Below are positions 12,889-19,189 of a stretch of 20,656 nucleotides of DNA, piece by piece. The notes below the pieces were generated by a model, which was not told where the DNA came from, did not search any database, and saw nothing but the letters and a program-made list of their open reading frames with translations. The stretch lies in the IMG/VR virus record IMGVR_UViG_3300012147_000112, positions 1 to 20,656 of that record. The stretch is one strand, 5' to 3'. The DNA comes from a virus. Each line of letters begins with the position of its first letter. Positions within the stretch are counted from its first letter, which is position 1. The position numbers were made by a program, and so were the translations under genes.

Positions 12889-14070
12889 ATGGCACGACGA
12901 GGATCTAGTGGGCCTACATCTAAAGCAGTTTTAGATATGATCGACCGGAAGATGGCTGCAAAGAGCCATGTGTTCAACGAGAATCACAGAAACGATCCGG
13001 TGGCTACTGATGTCGCAATTATTCATGCGCTCAACTCGCACGAGAATCTAGCCACACCAGCAAAAGAGCGATCATGGTTTTGCGAATACATGATTGCAGA
13101 GAGGACACTGACTAAAAAAGAACTTGAATACGCAAAGAATATTGATCCAAAAAACTACTACAGGGTCGGTAGATATTGTCGCATGATTCTGGACGGCTAC
13201 CCGATTCAGGAGTGGGCCAGTCCAAAGATTTCTGCGTTTGTAGAAACTAATATCAGGAAAAAGTTAAAGAAGCCAAGTAAAAAATCTGCCGTTGTCACGA
13301 ACGCACCTACTCTGACTATTCAAGATAAAATCAGCGAAAAAGCAAAGACACTTGCGGCAACAATTCAGAATTCTATAGATGACTACATCCTTAACATTAA
13401 AAACATCAAAAAGTCCGATGACCTAACTGTCTTTGATATTCAGTCATTTATCAATGTCAATGAAATAAAGCCGATGATGTCGGCTAGGATCATTCCGTAC
13501 ATTGTAGAACAAAAGGCTGAATGGGATCTAGCCCAAGAGCAGGTGAATGACCCAGAGGTCAAAGAGGCGTACTCAATCTACAGTAATACAGAGGTAAAAA
13601 GAATCATACGCTTTTACATAGAAATAATTCAGACGCTGGAAGCAAAGGGGGCTCAGAAAGTCTCTAGAAATCCCAGAAAGAAGAAGATCAAGTCCCCGTC
13701 TGAAATAGTAAAATCTATGCAGTACATGGCAGAGACAAAAGATTTTGGGGGTCTGAAATCAATTAGTCCAGAAAAAATCATTGGTGCGACGAAACTCATT
13801 ATCTTCAGCACTAAGTATAGGGAACTGACCATCCTAGAAGCCGAAAACGAAAAGATCGGGTTCGGCGTGAAGGGAACAACAATTCAGGGGTTCGCACCAG
13901 AAAGATCCACATCGAAGAGGATCAGAGCAAAATATGTCGATGATGTCCTGAAAGTAGTTCAATCGCAGGGAATAAGAGCCATTAGAAAGTCGTTTGGAGA
14001 GATAAAGTCCAAAGAGACTCCTGCAAACGGAAGAATCAATAAAGAATGTATCATTATGAAAGTAATGTAA
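12889..14070 (+). CDS. Hypothetical Lys-rich protein
   Basis: 393 residues from the second of two adjacent ATGs; AAGGA lies 6 bases before 12889 but only 3 before 12886, so 12889 is the better start. Region 1-105 is a compact part (ARRGSSGPTSKAVLDMIDRKM ... ERSWFCEYMIAERTLTKKELEYAKN ... YYRVGRYCRMILDGYPIQEW). Two basic linkers follow: RKKLKKPSKKS (about 127-137) and RNPRKKKIKSP (about 262-272), typical of nucleic-acid-binding flexible joints, with helical domains between and after. The last part (RSTSKRIRAKYVDDVLKVVQSQGIRAIRKSF) is basic and helical. No enzymatic motif or named family recognised. It is next to RNase H and the primase, so a replication role is plausible but not shown. Confidence 0.85.
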   Translation: MARRGSSGPTSKAVLDMIDRKMAAKSHVFNENHRNDPVATDVAIIHALNSHENLATPAKERSWFCEYMIAERTLTKKELEYAKNIDPKNYYRVGRYCRMILDGYPIQEWASPKISAFVETNIRKKLKKPSKKSAVVTNAPTLTIQDKISEKAKTLAATIQNSIDDYILNIKNIKKSDDLTVFDIQSFINVNEIKPMMSARIIPYIVEQKAEWDLAQEQVNDPEVKEAYSIYSNTEVKRIIRFYIEIIQTLEAKGAQKVSRNPRKKKIKSPSEIVKSMQYMAETKDFGGLKSISPEKIIGATKLIIFSTKYRELTILEAENEKIGFGVKGTTIQGFAPERSTSKRIRAKYVDDVLKVVQSQGIRAIRKSFGEIKSKETPANGRINKECIIMKVM

Positions 14071-14082
14071 AAGAAAGTAAAA

Positions 14083-14850
14083 ATGATTTTAATTGATTTC
14101 AATCAAATTGTAGTGACCAGAATCTACATGTTTATCATCAAAGATAAGAAAAATCTATCCATATACCAGAACCCACTCTTTGAAAGTTCCCTAGAGAATG
14201 ACATCTTTACATTCCTAAGAGGGATCCACTCCGATTACGGATCGACATATGGGAATATCATTATTTGCTGTGACGGTAAGTACCCTTGGAGACGAGAAAT
14301 TTTCCCCCACTATAAACACTCCAGAAAAAAGAATAAGGACTCGAACAGAGAAATGTGGAATTTTATTCATAAGTTTATCAACGGATTCATTCAAAAGCAT
14401 AAGTACGATAATCTAGTACAGATAATGTTCCATGACCGAGTTGAAGCGGATGATATCATCGCCCGGATGATCAGTAACAACCCGGATGAGAGGCATATGA
14501 TTGTCTCCAAGGATAAGGATTTCTTTCAGATTCAATCTCCTACGGTCGTTCAGTATGACTACAGTAAAAGAAAATTCATATATCCAAGTCCAAATGAGTA
14601 CCACATAACAGAGCATATTATCAGAGGTGATTCCTCGGACGGCATCCCGAACATCCTCAGCGATGCTGACACATTCACAGTAGAGGGAAAGCGACAGGTT
14701 CCTATGAATAAATCTAGGTTCTCTAGTCTGATTGAAGAATTTCCCGAAAACTATGAAGTTAATGTCCGAAAGCGGTACAATCAGAATAAATTGCTGATAT
14801 CCTTGGGTGATATACCAGATGAAATTTGTGAATTGATAGATACTCTATAA
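14083..14850 (+). CDS. rnh: T4-type RNase H (5'-3' exonuclease)
   Basis: 255 residues. This FEN-family nuclease removes RNA primers from lagging-strand fragments. Metal-binding acids are all in place: D5 in ILIDFNQI, D64 in ICCDGKYPWRR, E121-A-D123-D124 in VEADDIIA, D144 and D146 in SKDKDF, and D183/D186 in RGDSSDGIPN. The rest follows T4 order: FTVEGKRQVP, then KLLISLGDIPDEI. T4 RNase H is 305 residues; here the protein stops about where T4 has NIVNYYNSY, so the last 30-35 residues (which in T4 contribute to gp32 contact) are absent. There is no strong ribosome site; AAAGAAAGTAAAA precedes the ATG. Lies 12 bases after the Lys-rich protein. Confidence 0.92.
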   Translation: MILIDFNQIVVTRIYMFIIKDKKNLSIYQNPLFESSLENDIFTFLRGIHSDYGSTYGNIIICCDGKYPWRREIFPHYKHSRKKNKDSNREMWNFIHKFINGFIQKHKYDNLVQIMFHDRVEADDIIARMISNNPDERHMIVSKDKDFFQIQSPTVVQYDYSKRKFIYPSPNEYHITEHIIRGDSSDGIPNILSDADTFTVEGKRQVPMNKSRFSSLIEEFPENYEVNVRKRYNQNKLLISLGDIPDEICELIDTL

Positions 14851-14865
14851 AGAAGGAATGTTTAA

Positions 14866-15285
14866 ATGAATACTATTGGTGAAATCTTGGCCGCGTTGGA
14901 TCTAGAAGAAAATGAAGATGCTAGAATTAAGATCCTAAAAAATGATGAAACTGCAAAAATGAGAGAGTTCTCAGGATTGTATTTTAGTAAAAATACTAAT
15001 TGGACATACAAACATCGTCCAGTTCCGCAGAATCTTTCTTTTGATGACCCTCCGTACGGACACTCTGATAGCACTCTGTCACAGGAACTCCGAAGAATGT
15101 ACATATTTGTTCATGGATCTCACAATGAAAATACGCAGGATAAGATTCTCCACCAGATGGTGAATGCCCTTCCAAAGTTTGAAGCAGAGGTTCTGGTTCA
15201 AATGTTACAGGGAAAGACTTCCGATATAGATGGATTCGATATCGCACTAATGGAAAAGATGGGATGGTTGCAAAGTAAGCCGTAA
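14866..15285 (+). CDS. Hypothetical phage protein, DUF6433-like
   Basis: 139 residues. N-terminal helix (MNTIGEILAALDLEENEDARIKILKN), then the block REFSGLYFSKNTNWTYKHRPVPQ, a short Pro-rich piece and a helical C-terminus ending WLQSKP. The middle block is similar to the T4-like DUF6433 family as I remember it; no activity is known. GAAGGA with 8 bases before the ATG is a good ribosome site. It lies just after RNase H in the replication arm. Confidence 0.65.
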   Translation: MNTIGEILAALDLEENEDARIKILKNDETAKMREFSGLYFSKNTNWTYKHRPVPQNLSFDDPPYGHSDSTLSQELRRMYIFVHGSHNENTQDKILHQMVNALPKFEAEVLVQMLQGKTSDIDGFDIALMEKMGWLQSKP

Positions 15286-15288
15286 GAT

Positions 15289-15471
15289 ATGAAAAACAAA
15301 CAATATCAAAACAACGACTCAGAATTTTTTCATAACGATAAATGTATTAATGAAAGTCAGAAAAGATCTAAGAAAAAGGGAGTAAAGAAAACTCTTCAGG
15401 ATCTTAGAGACTCCATTGAATCTGGAAACATGGAAGATTTAGATGGCTGGGAGGATAGACTCGATGAGTAG
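15289..15471 (+). CDS. Hypothetical small charged protein
   Basis: 60 residues. Strongly polar: N-terminus MKNKQYQNNDSEFFHNDKC, a basic middle (QKRSKKKGVKKTLQDL) and an acidic C-terminus (GNMEDLDGWEDRLDE). No hydrophobic core is evident, so it may be disordered or bind a partner. The start is 3 bases after the previous stop, with no clear ribosome site, and its end overlaps the next gene by 8 bases. Short and low-complexity, so coding status is a little less certain than its neighbours. Confidence 0.6.
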   Translation: MKNKQYQNNDSEFFHNDKCINESQKRSKKKGVKKTLQDLRDSIESGNMEDLDGWEDRLDE

Positions 15472-15643
15472 CATACTAGGATCTTGCTCTAATTGTGGCG
15501 GTAATGTGATTTCTGGTACTGGTACGCCCGAGATGGGTCCGAGGTGCGACCGGTGCGGATACCATGCAGCACCAAAGAAACTTCCAGAAATAAAGACAGT
15601 TCCACCCAAGCAGATTATAAAAGAGACTTTTCTGCAAGAATAA
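15464..15643 (+). CDS. Small zinc-ribbon protein
   Basis: 59 residues from ATG at 15464. C-S-N-C-G at about 8-12 and C-D-R-C-G-Y at about 30-35 form a two-knuckle zinc ribbon; the tail is Lys/Pro-rich. GGGAGGATAGACTCG precedes the ATG. An in-frame upstream start (15443) would add seven residues but lacks a ribosome site. Function unknown. Its 3' end overlaps the end of the opposing RuvC-like gene by 29 bases. Confidence 0.7.
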   Translation: MSSILGSCSNCGGNVISGTGTPEMGPRCDRCGYHAAPKKLPEIKTVPPKQIIKETFLQE

Positions 15644-16199
15644 TGTTTTCCAGTCCGTACTTACAGATGTAGTATGCGTCTATAATGTCAGAAACTGGGT
15701 TGGTAATGTTTTTTCTTTTTGGAGTGAGTAAATTATGTAAATCAGTATTGGTTTCAGATAGGAAAGCCTCATACATTTTTTCCTTATCTGCATTACCCTT
15801 CTGACACGCAAACTTTTTGATAACAGTGGGCGGAATGCTTGTAAGAGGTATGTTCATTACATGTATTCCCACTTTTAATATGGCAGTATTCTCAGCAATA
15901 TCAAAAACCTTACCGCGACTTCCCATCGAGTATCCTTCGAGAAAAATATGGGAAACGGTTTCTGATTGAATAATTTTGTTTGCCCATGCTGATATGAGTA
16001 TGAATCTTTCCATACTTGTTTTGTAATCTTCAAAGTTTGGGTATCCGCGAATGTTTCCATACACTCCCACGAGGCTAGGTGTCATCGTCAGATAGTGAAA
16101 ATTACAGTTTTTGAATGTGAATTTTTTTTGTAAATCAAAGGTACAAATACACGGGCAAGTCATAGAATAGTCGATTCCGAGGATAAATTTTCTTGACAT
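15615..16199 (-). CDS. RuvC-like (RNase H fold) nuclease, probable Holliday junction resolvase
   Basis: 194 residues. The four acids of the RuvC family are in place: D10 in ILGIDYSMTC, E88 in IFLEGYSMG, and D171/D174 in NPVSDIIDAYY. The stretch YSMGSRGKVFDIAENTAIL (90-108) and IPPTVIKKFACQKGNADK (122-139) complete the fold, with the Lys-rich loop typical of DNA-binding. T4 itself uses endonuclease VII (gp49), so this is a different solution. It may resolve recombination junctions or trim branches before packaging. It is the only leftward gene in the right arm, AGGGGATCAG precedes the ATG, and no good leftward promoter is visible upstream. Its start codon lies within the -35 of the rightward primase promoter. 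Confidence 0.8.
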   Translation of the reverse strand: MSRKFILGIDYSMTCPCICTFDLQKKFTFKNCNFHYLTMTPSLVGVYGNIRGYPNFEDYKTSMERFILISAWANKIIQSETVSHIFLEGYSMGSRGKVFDIAENTAILKVGIHVMNIPLTSIPPTVIKKFACQKGNADKEKMYEAFLSETNTDLHNLLTPKRKNITNPVSDIIDAYYICKYGLENIILAEKSLL

Positions 16200-16221
16200 C
16201 TGATCCCCTGCGGTGTATAAT
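16193..16221 (+). promoter_or_regulatory. Consensus sigma70 promoter for the primase-thyA-nrdBA genes
   Basis: TTGACA (16193-16198), exactly 17 bases, TATAAT (16216-16221), a perfect consensus match 29 bases before the primase ATG (16251). The -10 region reads GTATAATAC, a near palindrome. The -35 overlaps the start codon of the opposing RuvC-like gene (16199-16197), so activity here could interfere with that gene. Confidence 0.9.
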
Positions 16222-16250
16222 ACGCAAGTATCTATAAGGAATAGTTTAAT

Positions 16251-17285
16251 ATGATTTCCACCTCACTAGAAAAAGATTTTGTTAATAAAGTTGGTAGCGA
16301 CCTGCTTCTGTTCAAATGGAAGTCGGACACCGTTGCGACATGCAGGTGCCCATATTGTGGTGACTCCAAGAAGAATAAGACAAAGACTAGAGGGCACTTC
16401 TTCGTCACAAAAAACGGAGGGTATCGGTTCAAATGCTTTAATTGCGATGTCAACGACTCGCTGTACGATTTCTTGAAGCAGCATAATTCATCACTTGCAG
16501 ATCAGATGAAGATGGAGTTTATCAAGGAAAAAAGATTCGAAGATTCCTTTGGTGGTTTTACTCCAAAGATAGTAGAGAAAGTGGCACCGTTACAAGTAAA
16601 GAGTGTTACGGATATCATCTCTCAAAAATGCCAAAAAATATCCGAATTAGATTCAAGCCACCGGGCCAGATACTACATGGAATCAATAAGAATGATGCCG
16701 AAGAAAAGCCTCGACATCATCTACTATTGTGATAATTTTTGTGAATTGGCAACTCAGATAGATTCCTCAAAGACTAATCTGATCAAGGAACCTAGGATTG
16801 TATTTCCACTCAGGACCGCCTCGGGTGACCTTTTTGGGGTATCTGGCCGGTGCATCGGAACAGAATCGGATCTCCGTTACATCACTATCAGAAATAAAGA
16901 CTACGACGGCCTCAAAGTGTACGGAATGGAAAGATATGATCCAAATAAAGAAGGGTTCTTGGTCGAAGGTGCATTAGATTCTCACTTCCTCCCCAACTGC
17001 ATCGCGCAGGTGGGCGCAGGCTCATTCCCAGCAAAAAATATGAATTTGACTGTGGTGTATGACAACGAACCGAGAAGTGTAGAAATAACAAAATTCATGA
17101 AACGCTGTTTGAATTCTGGAATGAAGGTTTGCATATGGGGAGATGAATTCTCCAATTTTAAAGACATAAATTCGGCAATTCAAGCCGGGTGGAGCGAAAC
17201 AAATATAATAAATCACATACGAAAAAATTCTTATTTTGGTTTGAAGGGTATCGTAAAAATGGCATCGTGGAAGGTTTGTGTTTGA
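16251..17285 (+). CDS. 61: DNA primase, T4 gp61-like
   Basis: 344 residues (T4 gp61: 342). Makes RNA primers for lagging-strand synthesis with the gp41 helicase. The N-terminal zinc-binding domain has C33-P-Y-C36 and C62-F-N-C65 with CPYCGDSKKNK, the T4 type. The TOPRIM part carries EG in FLVEGALDSH (E239, D243) and the D271-N-E pair in VVYDNEPRS, the expected metal-binding positions. GVSGRCIG at about 196-203 is a family motif. Start chosen by AAGGAATAG before ATG. It is first in the transcript from the promoter at 16193-16221, followed by thyA, nrdB, nrdA. Confidence 0.93.
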   Translation: MISTSLEKDFVNKVGSDLLLFKWKSDTVATCRCPYCGDSKKNKTKTRGHFFVTKNGGYRFKCFNCDVNDSLYDFLKQHNSSLADQMKMEFIKEKRFEDSFGGFTPKIVEKVAPLQVKSVTDIISQKCQKISELDSSHRARYYMESIRMMPKKSLDIIYYCDNFCELATQIDSSKTNLIKEPRIVFPLRTASGDLFGVSGRCIGTESDLRYITIRNKDYDGLKVYGMERYDPNKEGFLVEGALDSHFLPNCIAQVGAGSFPAKNMNLTVVYDNEPRSVEITKFMKRCLNSGMKVCIWGDEFSNFKDINSAIQAGWSETNIINHIRKNSYFGLKGIVKMASWKVCV

Positions 17286-17327
17286 TACATAACTCTACCA
17301 CCCAGACAATGAAAAGCGGAGTTTAAT

Positions 17328-18206
17328 TTGACACACGAAGAGTATCAGTATATTAATTTGATGAAAGACTGCATCGAGACGGGAACGCAGAGCGAAGATA
17401 GAACGGGTGTCGGGACAAAAGGAATATACGGGGCTATGATGAAATTTGATCTGTCAGATGGACAGATTCCCCTATTCACCACGAAAAAGGTTTTCTGGAG
17501 AGCAGTCGTAGAAGAACTTTTATGGTTTATTTCCGGAGAAACAGATTCGTATGTCCTAGAAGATTCCGGTATTAATATCTGGCAAGGAAACACATCCAGA
17601 GAGTTTCTAGACCGCGTGGGCCTGCACGATGTCCCGGAGGGAGATATCGGAACGGGATACGGATTCCAGTGGAGAAATTGGAACGGTGACTACAGGGCGT
17701 GGATAGAGCAGGGAGAAAGAACCGGCGTAGACCAGTTCGCAAATCTTTTGGATGGTTTGAAATCTGATCCAAATTCCCGCAGGCATGTCCTCACTGCATG
17801 GAATGTTTCACAAATAAAAGGTGCAGCACTTCCTCCATGTCATGCGATGTCAACTTTTAAGGTTCTCGGTGGAAAACTCCATTGCACAGTCCTGTGCCGC
17901 AGTCAAGACCTATTTCTAGGAACTCCCTTTAATGTTGCGTCATACGCTTTGCTAACGCATATGATTGCTAAACTTCACCTTGGAATAGAAGCCGGTAGTC
18001 TTACTTGGTTCGGGTCTGATGTCCATGTATACAATACTCATTTCGAGCAGTGTAGAGAGCAGATGACCAGAGAGCCGTATAAGTTCCCTACAGTTGATTT
18101 TGAATTTGGTGATTCCGAACCAAACATTTTTAGTATGACAAATAAAAACATCGTATTAAAAGATTACAAATCATATTCATCAATCAAAGCAGAAATGGCA
18201 ATTTAA
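17328..18206 (+). CDS. thyA: Thymidylate synthase (ThyA family)
   Basis: 292 residues. Converts dUMP to dTMP with methylenetetrahydrofolate. R25 in EDRTGVGTKG, the catalytic C171 in LPPCHAMSTF, R191 and D194 in LCRSQDLFLG, N202 in GTPFNVASYA and the dUMP-binding H-V-Y block VHVYNTHFEQ are all visible; length is normal. The start codon is TTG (17328) with GGAG six bases upstream; the next ATG is at residue 12, inside the family's first helix, so TTG is preferred. In T4 the homologue is td. It leads into nrdB after 14 bases, coordinating dTTP and other dNTP supply. Confidence 0.95.
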   Translation: MTHEEYQYINLMKDCIETGTQSEDRTGVGTKGIYGAMMKFDLSDGQIPLFTTKKVFWRAVVEELLWFISGETDSYVLEDSGINIWQGNTSREFLDRVGLHDVPEGDIGTGYGFQWRNWNGDYRAWIEQGERTGVDQFANLLDGLKSDPNSRRHVLTAWNVSQIKGAALPPCHAMSTFKVLGGKLHCTVLCRSQDLFLGTPFNVASYALLTHMIAKLHLGIEAGSLTWFGSDVHVYNTHFEQCREQMTREPYKFPTVDFEFGDSEPNIFSMTNKNIVLKDYKSYSSIKAEMAI

Positions 18207-18220
18207 GGGAGTTGTAGTAA

Positions 18221-19189
18221 ATGGGAATTTTCGATAAAAGAATAGAATTCAAGCCTTATCAGTACCCAGACGCAATCAAATTTAAAGAAGCAATACAGCA
18301 CAGTTATTGGCTTCATAGCGAATGGAATTTTATTAGTGACATACAGGATTTCAATGTTCGGTTGAGTAATACAGAACGAAATGCGATCAAAAATACACTA
18401 TTGGCAATTTCTCAGATAGAAGTATCTGTGAAAAAATTCTGGGGCAAGTTGGGTGACCGTCTCCCAAAGTCCGAATTTGAGCAGGTCGGTGCCGTGTATG
18501 CAGAATCAGAAGTCCGTCATGCTGACGCATACTCACACCTGCTAGAAATATTGAATCTCAATGACGATTTTGAACAACTGTTGAAGGTTCCTGCCATCAA
18601 GGGGCGAATCGACTATCTGACAAAATATCTTTCACCGTCAAAGAATGACGAACAATACGCCTTATCTTTGGCCCTATTCTCAATCTTCGTAGAAAACATT
18701 AGTCTCTTCAGTCAATTTGCTATTATAAAGTCTTTTGATAAACACAAAAACATGCTCAAAGATATTGATAATGTTGTTCAGGCGACCATGAAAGAGGAAA
18801 GTGTTCATGCGCTTTTTGGTGTGTACTTGATCAACATTATCAAAGAGGAAAACCCCGAATGGTTCGGAGAAGAATTTTATGATAAACTCCGAACTGCATG
18901 TATGAAGTCGTGGAAGGCAGAAAGCGAAATCATAGACTGGATCTTTGAATCTGGAGAACTGGAATTTCTCCCCAAGGATGTTGTCAAAGAATATATGAAG
19001 AAAAGATTTAATGACAGTATGGAAATGTTAGGTGCCGAACCAATGTTCGAAATTAATTATGAATTATCGTCTCAATTAGATTGGTTTGATGACGAAATTT
19101 ATGCAGAAGTAAATCTAGACTTCTTCAATAAAAAATCAGTTGCTTATAATAAGTTTTCAAAATCATACAACGCTGGAGATCTTTTCTAA
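18221..19189 (+). CDS. nrdB: Ribonucleotide reductase small (beta) subunit, class I
   Basis: 322 residues. Holds the metal-radical cofactor for dNTP synthesis. Ligands: E67 (QIEVSVK), E97 and H100 in ESEVRH, E158 in FVENI, E193 and H196 in EESVH; radical tyrosine Y104 follows four residues after H100. The first ligand is Glu instead of the Asp of E. coli NrdB, a variant seen in the Bacteroidetes-like branch, to which WLHSEWNFISDIQDF and QIEVSVKKFWG are also close. AGGGAG precedes the ATG. Its stop overlaps nrdA's start by one base (TAATG). Confidence 0.95.
   Translation: MGIFDKRIEFKPYQYPDAIKFKEAIQHSYWLHSEWNFISDIQDFNVRLSNTERNAIKNTLLAISQIEVSVKKFWGKLGDRLPKSEFEQVGAVYAESEVRHADAYSHLLEILNLNDDFEQLLKVPAIKGRIDYLTKYLSPSKNDEQYALSLALFSIFVENISLFSQFAIIKSFDKHKNMLKDIDNVVQATMKEESVHALFGVYLINIIKEENPEWFGEEFYDKLRTACMKSWKAESEIIDWIFESGELEFLPKDVVKEYMKKRFNDSMEMLGAEPMFEINYELSSQLDWFDDEIYAEVNLDFFNKKSVAYNKFSKSYNAGDLF

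Noticed and set aside
16216-16221. Leftward -10 (TATTAT) for the RuvC-like gene at the same place as the rightward -10
   Set aside because: No acceptable -35 at 16-18 bases upstream on the minus strand (ACTATT at 17).
17328-17356. TTGACA followed at 17 bases by TATTAA at the thyA start
   Set aside because: The -10 matches only four of six bases and it overlaps the TTG start codon and coding sequence; explained by coding.
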